A stretch of DNA of 64,000 nucleotides, taken from assembly GCA_031279555.1 (NCBI GenBank), contig JAITIK010000143.1, forward strand, positions 1 through 64,000, read 5' to 3'. Below are positions 17,260-26,510 of the stretch, in pieces. A program made the translations under genes and the position numbers. The notes below the pieces were generated by a model. The model ran no database searches. It was not told the origin of the DNA and saw nothing but the letters and a program-made list of their open reading frames with translations. Within the stretch, counting starts at the first letter, position 1. The number at the start of each line of letters is the position of its first letter. The stretch is from Treponema sp. (lineage in GTDB: Bacteria > Spirochaetota > Spirochaetia > Treponematales > Breznakiellaceae).

Positions 17260-17791
17260 TATAGGGCGGGCATCCAAGCCGGTCGCTTTATTGGGCGCCC
17301 TGTGCCTTTTTCTTTCTTCCATTGAATACATGATCCCAAAGCCGCTCCCCTTCATGCGGATTGGCATTGCGAATTTGCCATTGATGCTGGCGCTGGATAC
17401 GCTTGGATGCGGCGATTTTTTTTTGCTTGTACTGATTAAGATTCTGGGACAGGCGCTGGTTACGGGTACGCTTTTCTCTTATGTCTTCCTTTTTTCACTT
17501 GCCGGAACCATATTTTCAGCGTCTACGATGTTTTTCCTGCGCCGGTTATGCGGCGACCGCATCGGGTTTATTGGAATAGGCGTCGCGGGAGCCATGTTTT
17601 CCAATCTAAGCCAACTCTTTTTGGCGTCTTTCTTTGTATTTGGAAAAGGCGTCGTGTATATCGCGCCGCTGTTTTTAGGAGCGGGGCTTGTCACCGGCGT
17701 GTGTTTGGGCGTGGTTTGCGAACATTTTGCCGGTACATCCACATGGTATGCGGAAGTCAAGCGCGGCGCCACGCCGCGTATTTCTGAGTGA
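17243..17791 (+). CDS. Gx transporter / heptaprenyl diphosphate synthase component I family
   Basis: PKPLPFMRIGIANLPLMLAL motif; overlaps the NusG-II gene, the usual partner. Confidence 0.8.
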   Translation: MQAHGSIGRASKPVALLGALCLFLSSIEYMIPKPLPFMRIGIANLPLMLALDTLGCGDFFLLVLIKILGQALVTGTLFSYVFLFSLAGTIFSASTMFFLRRLCGDRIGFIGIGVAGAMFSNLSQLFLASFFVFGKGVVYIAPLFLGAGLVTGVCLGVVCEHFAGTSTWYAEVKRGATPRISE

Positions 17792-17869
17792 ACGCGCCGC
17801 TAGACTGTCAGCGCGACGGCCGCTAAAACTGCCGGCGCAACGCTATGCCAGCCGCTGTTCCGCCGTATC

Positions 17870-17898
17870 TTTACAAGACAGCCGTTTTCCTCTATACT
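17870..17898 (+). promoter_or_regulatory. trpS promoter TTTACA-17-TATACT; predicted leaderless transcript
   Basis: -10 ends 17898, ATG at 17905, no SD. Confidence 0.65.
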
Positions 17899-17904
17899 GC
17901 ATCC

Positions 17905-18897
17905 ATGAAAATTGCATTAACAGGTATAAAACCTACTGGTATCCTGCATATCGGCAACTATTTTGGGGCTATACAACCGGCTTTAAAATTGGCTGAAGAA
18001 TACGACGCCCGTTATTTTATAGCGGATTATCACGCGCTCAACATCGTAAAAGACCCCAAGAAACTGCGGTCAAACGCTCTGGAGGTGGCGGCGGGCTGGC
18101 TTGCCTCCGGTCTTGATCCGAACAAGGTTGTCTTTTACCGGCAGAGTTCTGTTCCTGAGACATTTGAGCTTGCCACCATCTTAATGGCGTTCACCAGCAA
18201 GGGGCTTATGAACCGCGCCCACGCATATAAAGCGGCTGTTCAGGAAAACCTTGAAAAGAACGATGATCCTGACGCGGGAGTGAATATGGGGCTTTTTACG
18301 TATCCGGCGCTTATGGCCGCAGACATTCTGCTGTTTGATTCCGATGTGGTGCCGGTCGGGCAAGATCAGACCCAGCATGTGGAAATGGCGGCGGATATTG
18401 CGCAAGCCGTTAATTTCAATTATAAAAAAGATCTGCTCAAAATACCACGGGCGTTGATACAAGAGCATGTCGCGGTGATACCCGGTCTTGATGGACAGAA
18501 GATGAGCAAAAGTTACGGCAACACAATCCCGCTGTTTGCAAGCGAAAAACAGCTCCACAAACTCATCATGCGCGTCGTCACCAATTCCCAGATGGTTGAC
18601 GAGCCGAAAGACCCGGATTCTTCGCAAATTTACCAGTTGTACAAGCTGTTTGCAGACGCTGAAGAACAAGCTGTTTTGGCTGAGCGTTACCGCGCGGGCG
18701 GCATGGGCTGGGGCGAGGCTAAGGAAGAGCTTTTCCGCGTGGTGAACCGAAAACTGACGCCGTTACGCAGCCGGTTTGAAGAAATCATGGCTGACGCTGA
18801 AAAGCTCGAAGCTATTCTTGCCGAAGGCGCTGGAAAAGCCCGATCCATTGCGAAAGAAACGATGAGAAGGCTCAGGGACGCCATAGGCATTAGGTAG
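17905..18897 (+). CDS. trpS: Tryptophanyl-tRNA synthetase
   Basis: TGIKPTGILHIGNYFGAI, GQDQTQHVEMAADIA, KMSKSYGN. Confidence 0.95.
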   Translation: MKIALTGIKPTGILHIGNYFGAIQPALKLAEEYDARYFIADYHALNIVKDPKKLRSNALEVAAGWLASGLDPNKVVFYRQSSVPETFELATILMAFTSKGLMNRAHAYKAAVQENLEKNDDPDAGVNMGLFTYPALMAADILLFDSDVVPVGQDQTQHVEMAADIAQAVNFNYKKDLLKIPRALIQEHVAVIPGLDGQKMSKSYGNTIPLFASEKQLHKLIMRVVTNSQMVDEPKDPDSSQIYQLYKLFADAEEQAVLAERYRAGGMGWGEAKEELFRVVNRKLTPLRSRFEEIMADAEKLEAILAEGAGKARSIAKETMRRLRDAIGIR

Positions 18898-19010
18898 CGG
18901 CGCCAAGTGTCCGCGCCGTCTGCTCCCGTCCGCCGGCGGCAGACCCGCAAGTGGATCTGCCGTGCAAACAGCCCCGTTATGCGCTATACCGCAAAATATT
19001 TTGAAAAAGG

Positions 19011-19039
19011 TTGATATAAGCGATGAAATAAGGTATGAT
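19011..19039 (+). promoter_or_regulatory. Candidate promoter TTGATA-17-TATGAT, 8 nt before ATG 19048
   Basis: Direct reading. Confidence 0.5.
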
Positions 19040-19047
19040 TTATAACT

Positions 19048-19429
19048 ATGAAAATTATTGTAATTGGGTTTATTATTTTATCATGCGTTTCTTTAGCGTT
19101 ATATCTTTTTTTTCAAAAAAAGACATATTGATTTGTTTGATGAGAAGGCGATAGAGAAAATAAAGGGTTGTCATTATAAATTATTGGAAATAAAACGGAA
19201 AAGACGCGGGCATGGATTATTGCTAACGAATGCGGCGCCGTATAATGAACATCTATTGGAGGCGGAGCATCCAATTTCGAGGTTGCTTTTTCCACCGCAC
19301 GATATTATAGAAGTGTACGGCGTACTAGATAATAAAGAATATTTATTATTTACAATAGATTGGTCAAAAGACAACGCTCACAAGATAAAAGAAGTTGTGA
19401 ATAAATTGAATAAAGAAATTGGGGCGTGA
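19048..19429 (+). pseudogene. Small TM-anchored protein gene interrupted by a one-base frameshift at adjacent 8T/7A homopolymers
   Basis: Frame 1 MKIIVIGFIILSCVSLALYLFFQKKTY* then frame 2 DLFDEKAIEKIKGCHYKLLEIKRKRR...; deleting one base from the run joins both. Confidence 0.65.
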
Positions 19430-19856
19430 TTGATTCTATAGTGATTGTGTCTTGATAGCCGCTCTATTAAACTCGTTCGGTTGCCAACCGGGTTGCCAAT
19501 CTTGCAATTTCTCACCGTTGCGAAATCGGGTTTTTTCATTAGACCGGATATATCCCCCTCACGGCGCCCTCATTTTTATAGCTTGCCGCGTTCCCGCGAA
19601 AATGATGCCGGCGTATGCCGCCGCGCAACCCTTGTTCGGGTTGCAAAACGTCGTCTGTTTGAAGGTTCGCAACCTACCGGCCGCAAACCTCTCGCTATAA
19701 CCAAAACGTTATGCGATGCGCCGGGCGCCTGCCCGCATCAGCCGTTCGCATAAATGCGCCGCATTGAACGGGCTTTTATAGATTTTAACGATTGGGCAGG
19801 CTTTCATGGACCCGCATTGTCCGGTTTTTTATGGGGTCTTTTTCGTATATCGAACC

Positions 19857-19885
19857 TTGAAATACAACGGCGTTTTCAGTACAAT
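19857..19885 (+). promoter_or_regulatory. Promoter TTGAAA-17-TACAAT, -10 ends 6 nt before ATG 19892
   Basis: Direct reading. Confidence 0.6.
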
Positions 19886-19891
19886 GACGCT

Positions 19892-20317
19892 ATGTTTATT
19901 ATCACTGTAAGCCCCAGATTCGGAGATATTGACGGACTTGGGCATATCAATAACACCGTGCTTGCCGTATGGTTTGAACTTGCGCGCAACCCGCTGTTTC
20001 GGATTTTTGCGCCTGACCTGAACCTTTCTTATGAAACGTGGCCCCTTATAATGGCGCATACGGACTATGATTTTGTGGATCAGTTGTTTTTTCAATACGA
20101 TGTTGAAATCCACACCTCTATAAGCCGCATAGGAACAAAGTCCTTCACCGTGTACCATGAGGCGTGGCAGGAAGGCAGGCTCTGCGCGAAAGGCAGCGCG
20201 GTTATTGTACACTACGATTTTGTTGAAAAACAGACGACCCCGATTCCTGATGATAAAAAACGGCTCCTGGAAGCCCATCTATATGCGCCCGAAATCCCGA
20301 AAGTGACGACGGCATAG
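19892..20317 (+). CDS. Acyl-CoA thioesterase (4HBT hotdog fold)
   Basis: RFGDIDGLGHINNTVLAVWFELAR motif. Confidence 0.85.
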   Translation: MFIITVSPRFGDIDGLGHINNTVLAVWFELARNPLFRIFAPDLNLSYETWPLIMAHTDYDFVDQLFFQYDVEIHTSISRIGTKSFTVYHEAWQEGRLCAKGSAVIVHYDFVEKQTTPIPDDKKRLLEAHLYAPEIPKVTTA

Positions 20318-20347
20318 GAGAAAATTGGGCTTTTCAGCGCATAAAAT

Positions 20348-21754
20348 ATGAAAAAACAGAAAAATTTTATATTCAGATGCTCAAATTGCGGGCATGAGGA
20401 ACCCAAGTGGCTGGGGCGTTGCCCCGAATGCGGCGAATGGAATGTCCTGATTGAAGCCGCCTCCCCGGGTAGCGCCGACGTTGCGGCGGGCGTTTCACGC
20501 GGGCGCCATGTGAAAACGCCGCGTTCGTATCCCCTGTCATCGGTTGATCCGCAAGAAAGCGTCCGCATCTCTTCGGGCATCGCGGAGTTCGACCGTGTGT
20601 TGGGCGGCGGCATTATGAAGCGGGCGGCGATCCTCGTGGGCGGCGAACCCGGTATCGGGAAATCCACATTGCTTTTGCAGACCGCCGCCGCAGCGCGGAC
20701 TCAAGGGCGCGTCCTTTACATATCCGGAGAGGAATCCGCCGGACAGGTGCGTATGCGTGCGGACAGACTCGGCGTCATGGCTCGCGGTGAGCGCGGGGGC
20801 GACCGCATTGAAATATGCTGTACCAGCGTACTGGAAGATATTGAAATCGTTCTTGAAGCCGTCCGCCCGGTTGTCATCATCGTGGACTCGGCGCAAACCC
20901 TGCATACGGATGCGGCGGGGTTGACGCCCGGCACGGTAAATCAGATGAAGTACTGTTCATGGGAATTGATTTCATGGGTGAAGGAACATGACGCCGTACT
21001 TTTTCTTGTGGCCCATGTTACCAAAGACGGCGCCATAGCGGGACCGAAAACTCTTGAACACATGGTGGATGCGGTTCTTTATTTTGAACAGAATGATGCG
21101 GATTGCAGATTCCTCCGCGCCGCGAAAAACCGTTTCGGCTCGGTTGACGAGATTGGCATTTTCACTATGGGCGAAAAAGGGCTGGCCACTGTCGAGGATC
21201 CCTCGCTGCTGTTTCTGGTAAGCCGCGAAGGAGAACTGCCCTCCGGTGTTGCGACCGCCGCAGTGTTGGAAGGCTCCCGCGCCCTGCTGGTGGAAATACA
21301 GGCGCTCACCGCGCCGGTAAAAGGCGCTGTGAGCCGGGTATTCTCCGACCGGGTGGATCAGGCGAGGGTGTCCCGCATTGCCGCCATACTGGAAAAACAC
21401 CTGAATTTGCGGCTTTCCGATCAGGATCTCTACATCAATGTTGCGGGCGGCATTCGTATTGCCGAAGTCGGGGTTGATCTTGCCATTGCCGCGGCTCTGT
21501 ACTCGGCGCGTACGGACATCCCGTTGCCCGTGAAAACGGCGATAGCGGGCGAACTCTCCCTTGCCGGCGAAGTGCGCCCTTTGCGCCGTTTGGCCGGGCG
21601 CGTCAAGGCCGGCCAAAGCCTTGGATTTGAAACGTTCATCGGTCCCGCGTCCGATGAGGCGAATTTCGAACTTACTGCGGTAAAGGACGTAAAGTCCGCC
21701 ATACGGACGCTGTTTGCGCCTAATAGCGCGGCGCGCATGACGGAACGCAATTGA
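20348..21754 (+). CDS. radA: DNA repair protein RadA
   Basis: CSNCGHEEPKWLGRCPECGEWN zinc motif, GGEPGIGKSTLLLQ, KNRFGSVDEIGIF. Confidence 0.95.
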   Translation: MKKQKNFIFRCSNCGHEEPKWLGRCPECGEWNVLIEAASPGSADVAAGVSRGRHVKTPRSYPLSSVDPQESVRISSGIAEFDRVLGGGIMKRAAILVGGEPGIGKSTLLLQTAAAARTQGRVLYISGEESAGQVRMRADRLGVMARGERGGDRIEICCTSVLEDIEIVLEAVRPVVIIVDSAQTLHTDAAGLTPGTVNQMKYCSWELISWVKEHDAVLFLVAHVTKDGAIAGPKTLEHMVDAVLYFEQNDADCRFLRAAKNRFGSVDEIGIFTMGEKGLATVEDPSLLFLVSREGELPSGVATAAVLEGSRALLVEIQALTAPVKGAVSRVFSDRVDQARVSRIAAILEKHLNLRLSDQDLYINVAGGIRIAEVGVDLAIAAALYSARTDIPLPVKTAIAGELSLAGEVRPLRRLAGRVKAGQSLGFETFIGPASDEANFELTAVKDVKSAIRTLFAPNSAARMTERN

Positions 21755-21780
21755 CGGATTGATCTGGATTGTAGTATCAT
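21751..21780 (+). promoter_or_regulatory. Promoter TTGACG-18-TATCAT, -10 ends 6 nt before ATG 21787
   Basis: Direct reading. Confidence 0.55.
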
Positions 21781-21786
21781 ACCGAC

Positions 21787-22248
21787 ATGACTGTAGGACT
21801 TGGGCATGTTGCGATCCGCGCCCGTGATATTGAGAAAACCGTCGCTTTTTACCGCGATGTACTTGGATTTCCCGAAGCGTTCCGTATGTACGACTTGCCC
21901 GGAGGCGCTCTTGGCAGCGTGCATATCTACATTGCGCCGAATCAGTTCATTGAGATTTTCCCTGGCGAACGGAACGCTCAGTCTGAAAGCGAATCAAAGG
22001 CGGAAGCCATTGTGCGACCCATCGGGCTTGTACACATCTGTCTGACGTGCGGCGATATTGAGGAAGCGTTTCAGGAAGCGCGCGCTCGCGGCGCCCCCAT
22101 TGATACGGAAATCAAAACCGGCGTCTCAAAATGCCTGCAATTCTGGACGCATGATCCGGACGGCAATGCGATTGAATTTATGCAGCTTGCGCCGGATTGT
22201 CTCAGAACGCAGGCTATGGAGCGCTTAAAAGAGAAAACGGCGCCATAG
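21787..22248 (+). CDS. VOC / glyoxalase family protein
   Basis: GHVAIRARDIEKTVAFYRDVLGF...HDPDGNAIEFMQ. Confidence 0.88.
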   Translation: MTVGLGHVAIRARDIEKTVAFYRDVLGFPEAFRMYDLPGGALGSVHIYIAPNQFIEIFPGERNAQSESESKAEAIVRPIGLVHICLTCGDIEEAFQEARARGAPIDTEIKTGVSKCLQFWTHDPDGNAIEFMQLAPDCLRTQAMERLKEKTAP

Positions 22249-22347
22249 TAAGACGATGCCGCATATCTTGCCTTTTTCCCTGGTTTTCGTTATCATTTCC
22301 TAGTAACCAATGAAAAAGCCATTTGTTTATTTATATAGGAGATTCCC

Positions 22348-22911
22348 TTGTCTCAGACAGAGTTCCGTAAGCTGTACGATACGGTGTTCCCTATCTTGTT
22401 CAGAGTAGCGTACCGCATAGCCAATAGCGAGGAGGCGGCGGAGGATCTTTGTCAGGATGCTTTTTTTCGTTTGTATGAAAAGGACATGGATTTTCCCAGC
22501 CTTGATGACGCGAAATATTGGCTTATCAGGGTGGTGAAAAACGCCGCGTTGAATTACGCAAAACGCAAAGAGCGGGAGCGGAAAGCCTATCAAAAAGCGT
22601 TTCGGGAAGACACGCGGGTGCAGGAGACTGGCGAAGCGATGGTTTTAAAGAAGGAGATGCGAGCGGAAATACAGGAAGCCCTGAATCAGTTGCCTGAAAA
22701 TTTGCGTGTTGTGATGGTTTTGAAAGAATACGCTGAACTTAATTACAAGGAAATCGGCAAGACTCTTGGCATAAGCGAAGGAAATGTAAAAGTACGGGTT
22801 TTTAGAGCGCGCGAGCGTCTTGCGAACATGTTTGAATCGGGGAATATCCCTTCCTTGGGAATACTTCAACCCATGCAGAAGGGGAGGCGAGATTCCCCTA
22901 TTATCAAATGA
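22348..22911 (+). CDS. ECF-type RNA polymerase sigma factor
   Basis: Sigma70 r2 and r4 motifs (AEDLCQDAFFRLYE; YAELNYKEIGKTLGISEGNVKVRVFRARERL); TTG start with AGGAG. Confidence 0.9.
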   Translation: MSQTEFRKLYDTVFPILFRVAYRIANSEEAAEDLCQDAFFRLYEKDMDFPSLDDAKYWLIRVVKNAALNYAKRKERERKAYQKAFREDTRVQETGEAMVLKKEMRAEIQEALNQLPENLRVVMVLKEYAELNYKEIGKTLGISEGNVKVRVFRARERLANMFESGNIPSLGILQPMQKGRRDSPIIK

Positions 22912-22925
22912 AGTGGAGGAAACAA

Positions 22926-23516
22926 ATGTGTCCTGAACGTCAGTTACTTTCAGTTTATCTTGATGGGGAGCTTCCGTCTCCGTGGAAAGAGAGAATGGAA
23001 GCTCATCTGGTTTTGTGTTCTGAATGCGCCGCATTGCTCGGGCGATTCAAAGGATGCATGGATATGTTAAAAACACCGCTTCCTGATAGGGATCGCGACG
23101 CAAAAGAGCGTGTGTGGCAAAACCTCTTGGCAAAAATGGCGTATGAGCGGGAACGCGGCTTTAATCCGGCTAAACTAAACCGGCAGTTATGGCGGCGCAC
23201 TATTAAATTGCCGTTGCCCGCCGTAGCTGCGGCTGTGGCGCTTGTCATAGCGTTCGCGTTTGTGATTGCCAGTCCGTTTGCGCCGCCAGTACAACAACAG
23301 GCTCCGGTGATGGCTTCCACAAACGCACCTGTAGACTATGATGTTAAAAGTATCGTTTCCGCACAGGATATGAGCAGTATATTTAACTATTTAGAGCAGG
23401 AAGATGCCCCTAATTATATGATTATTAAATTGCCTGAAAGCAAAACATTCACCAGAATCGGTGAGCCTGATATTCTAAAAGCCGTAGATTATTCAGGGGG
23501 AAGCCGCGAGGAATGA
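22926..23516 (+). CDS. Anti-sigma factor with zinc-finger (zf-HC2) N-terminus and one TM
   Basis: LSVYLDGELPSPWKERMEAHLVLCSECAALL H-x3-C-x2-C pattern; TM region. Confidence 0.85.
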   Translation: MCPERQLLSVYLDGELPSPWKERMEAHLVLCSECAALLGRFKGCMDMLKTPLPDRDRDAKERVWQNLLAKMAYERERGFNPAKLNRQLWRRTIKLPLPAVAAAVALVIAFAFVIASPFAPPVQQQAPVMASTNAPVDYDVKSIVSAQDMSSIFNYLEQEDAPNYMIIKLPESKTFTRIGEPDILKAVDYSGGSREE

Positions 23517-24031
23517 TGCGTTTCAAAAAGCTGTTTATGGTGAGAAGCGTTTTGTTTTTCACTGCCGGAGCCGCCGCGCTGTGGGCGCAATCTTTTGAGG
23601 ATGTCCTGCCGGGTCTTCAAGATAGAGCGTTGGTGCTTGATATAACAGCCCGTGTTGTGGAAAAAGACCGCCAGGAAGTGTGGAATTCTTCCAGTTCAAA
23701 AATTACAATTTCCGGACGGGCTGTGGGCGTTAAACTGCTGGGCGCCAACGTGATTGTCGCCATTCAATTTACTCCATACTTGGCGCGGGAAGGAAACACC
23801 ATTCTTGTCATTCAAGGGCAGATATGGATCAACCTTCCGGATCAGGGCGTACAGTACCAGACCACGTTGCAGACTATACCGGTGACGTTCGGGGAGCAGG
23901 TGTGTTTTTTCCCTCTGGGCGCCGCTTCTTCAAATGGAGACGCCTATATTGAAGTGTTGGTGAATGTATCCCCATATAAAGCGCCGGATGACGCTGTCGT
24001 TCAGCAGTCTTTAGATCCCAAAGAAGAATGA
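23513..24031 (+). CDS. Exported protein of unknown function in the ECF operon
   Basis: Signal peptide; overlaps neighbours by 4 bp. Confidence 0.6.
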   Translation: MMRFKKLFMVRSVLFFTAGAAALWAQSFEDVLPGLQDRALVLDITARVVEKDRQEVWNSSSSKITISGRAVGVKLLGANVIVAIQFTPYLAREGNTILVIQGQIWINLPDQGVQYQTTLQTIPVTFGEQVCFFPLGAASSNGDAYIEVLVNVSPYKAPDDAVVQQSLDPKEE

Positions 24032-25677
24032 AAAAAATTGGTTTTCTGAAGCAATGCTGTTTTTTTTGCGCGTTTGTCTTTTTTTCGTCAAGTCTCGTGG
24101 CGAGCCTCCTTGCATGCAAAGCGAAAGCTCCCGTAATTAAGGCGATTGATCCTAAAATCGGCGTGATGGGGGATATTATAAGCATTGCGGGCGAGCATTT
24201 CGGCAAGGAGCGGGACGCTTCTTATATAACCATAGCGGGTCAGGAGCCGACCGCCTCGTCGTACTTCGAATGGACGGACAACCTTATCCGCGTACGGTTG
24301 CCGGAATTCGGGCGAACAGGCTTGATTTATATTCATAAAGGCGATCTGAAGAGCAACGCGGTTCTTTTTTCAAACCGCTCAAAAATACCTGAACACCCGC
24401 AGTCCGCGCCCGCAAGCGCCGGACCGCGCATTGATACGGTAAAACCTGGATCAGCTTCCATCGGCGCTTTGATAAGCGTACAAGGCGGGGGATTCGGCGC
24501 GATGCGGGAGGATCGGAGCGTACGTTTTTCATGGACTGCGGAAAATCCCTTCTTAAATGCTGAAAATAGTGGAAAAAACACCATAGAACCCTTTGATGCG
24601 GGACTGGGATACGAATTGTGGACTTCAAATGAGATCCGCCTCCGCGTTCCTGACGGGGCGGTAAGCGGCGCCATTGAAATTCATACCGCGCAAGGCAATT
24701 CCGCGCCTGTGTTCTTTACAGTGGATGAGAAACCTGGCGTAAAAGCCTTCCATGACAAGCGGAGTTGGGTCATCGCGTACTCGGTGAATATACAGGTTCA
24801 AGATTCCTCGACTCCCAACACCCTCTACTTGTGGTTGCCTCAACCTGCGTATTCTTCTTCACAACCTAACATTGCACTGCTTTTCTGCGATAAAGAACCT
24901 TTTGTGGAAAACTACAGAGGAACAACGCTGTTTCAGATCAAAGACGCGGCGGCGCAGTCGAATATAAGTATAAATGTTTCGTACGTTGTGGACGTGTATG
25001 CAGTGGAGACCGCAGTAAAACCGCAATCAATAAAAACGCAGAGCGCCTTTTTGCCCGCGTCGTATACCCAGAACGACCCGCTTATTCCCTCCGATGATCC
25101 GGCGGTAACGGCCTACGCCGCAGAGATAGTCGGAAGGGAGCGGAATCCCTACATCAAAGCCCAAAAAATATACGAGTGGGTTATTGCCAACAACGCCATT
25201 CAAAACCATCCGCTTAATAACAATGCGTTGGATGTTCTGGAACAAAAACAGGCTGATTCGTATTCGGCGAGTCTTCTTTTTTGCGCCTTAGCGCGTTCCG
25301 CCGGCATTCCCGCCATACCGGTCGCCGGCGTTTTAATAGATAAGAACCGCATTGCGCATGTACATTACTGGGCGGAATTCTGGATTGACGGATTTGGATG
25401 GGTTCCCCTTGATCCGGCTCTTGGAGCGCGGGCGGCGCCGGCGTTTTTCTCATTGCGCGATGACGCGGAGTCATGGTACTTCGGCAACATTGACAACCAG
25501 CGGGTAAGTTTCTCCCGTGGACAGAACCGGCTTTCACAGATGGATCCGCGCGGGCGGCTTGCGGCGCACAAGCCCGATTATGCGTTGCAGGACTTTTGGG
25601 AAGAAGCGGTTGGCGGCATTACGTCGTATTCATCGCTATGGAGCGATATCGCTATAACGGGCATGTATACGCAATAG
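24028..25677 (+). CDS. Lipoprotein with two IPT/TIG-like domains and a transglutaminase-like domain
   Basis: LLAC lipobox; PVIKAIDPKIGVMGDIISIAGEHFG; LLFCALARSAGIPAIPVAG / HVHYWAEFWIDGFGWVPLDPALG (C-H-D). Confidence 0.85.
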   Translation: MKKIGFLKQCCFFCAFVFFSSSLVASLLACKAKAPVIKAIDPKIGVMGDIISIAGEHFGKERDASYITIAGQEPTASSYFEWTDNLIRVRLPEFGRTGLIYIHKGDLKSNAVLFSNRSKIPEHPQSAPASAGPRIDTVKPGSASIGALISVQGGGFGAMREDRSVRFSWTAENPFLNAENSGKNTIEPFDAGLGYELWTSNEIRLRVPDGAVSGAIEIHTAQGNSAPVFFTVDEKPGVKAFHDKRSWVIAYSVNIQVQDSSTPNTLYLWLPQPAYSSSQPNIALLFCDKEPFVENYRGTTLFQIKDAAAQSNISINVSYVVDVYAVETAVKPQSIKTQSAFLPASYTQNDPLIPSDDPAVTAYAAEIVGRERNPYIKAQKIYEWVIANNAIQNHPLNNNALDVLEQKQADSYSASLLFCALARSAGIPAIPVAGVLIDKNRIAHVHYWAEFWIDGFGWVPLDPALGARAAPAFFSLRDDAESWYFGNIDNQRVSFSRGQNRLSQMDPRGRLAAHKPDYALQDFWEEAVGGITSYSSLWSDIAITGMYTQ

Positions 25678-25721
25678 CGCGCTATTGCGCTGTTGTACAT
25701 AAAAAATTTGCTTGAGAAGGA

Positions 25722-26426
25722 ATGAGTATGACAACAGTTATTTCTCTTGGCGGATCCATTGTCGCGCCGGATACGGCGGACGCCGCTTTTTTGAAAGATT
25801 TTGCCCGTCTTATTAAAGAATTGCTTGACGCGGATCAGGAGCGCAGATTTATCTTTGTAGTCGGCGGCGGGGGTCCGGCAAGGATGTGGCAACAGGCGTA
25901 CCGCGAGGCGCGTAAAGCGCTTGGCGCGGCTGTTGTTGACGGGGACGCGGACTGGATCGGCATTATGGCGACGCGGCTTAACGCCCAACTTGTCAAAGCC
26001 GTCATGGGCGATTACTGTAAAGACGACGTGGTGATAAACCCCAGCGTTCCGGTCGCCTTTACCGGCAGGGCGCTTTTGGCCGCAGGCTGGAAGCCCGGGT
26101 TTTCCTCGGATTACGATGCGACGCTTCTTGCCGAACAGTTCAAGGCTGACGCCCTTATCAATCTCTCCAATATTGCACAGGTATACACGGACGATCCAAA
26201 AAAGAATCCCAACGCCAAGCCCATTGATCGCATCTCATGGAAAGATTTTCGCGCTATGGTCGGAGAAGAGTGGACGCCGGGGAAAAACGTGCCGTTTGAT
26301 CCGGTGGCAAGCCGCCATGCGGACGCCATAAAGCTCAAGGTCATCTGCGCTTCGGGAAGAAACCTCTTCAATTTGAAAAAACTTCTTGTCGGCGAGTCAT
26401 TTCTGGGAACCGAAATTTCAGGTTAG
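25722..26426 (+). CDS. pyrH: UMP kinase, archaeal-like branch of the PyrH family
   Basis: VISLGGSIVAPD, VVGGGGPAR, NLSNIAQVYTDDPKKNPNAKPI. Confidence 0.8.
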   Translation: MSMTTVISLGGSIVAPDTADAAFLKDFARLIKELLDADQERRFIFVVGGGGPARMWQQAYREARKALGAAVVDGDADWIGIMATRLNAQLVKAVMGDYCKDDVVINPSVPVAFTGRALLAAGWKPGFSSDYDATLLAEQFKADALINLSNIAQVYTDDPKKNPNAKPIDRISWKDFRAMVGEEWTPGKNVPFDPVASRHADAIKLKVICASGRNLFNLKKLLVGESFLGTEISG

Positions 26427-26510
26427 ACGCAGGCATTGCCCCGCTCGACTTCAAGGCGGGACGTCTGCGCCAAGCGTAACGCCCATAAACGTCCGTTTGT
26501 CTGAAAACTG

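Noticed and set aside
18976-19715. Possible integron attC sites at CGTTATGCG
   Set aside because: No matching inverse core site, no integrase, and flanks are core genes; kept only as a weak direct-repeat observation
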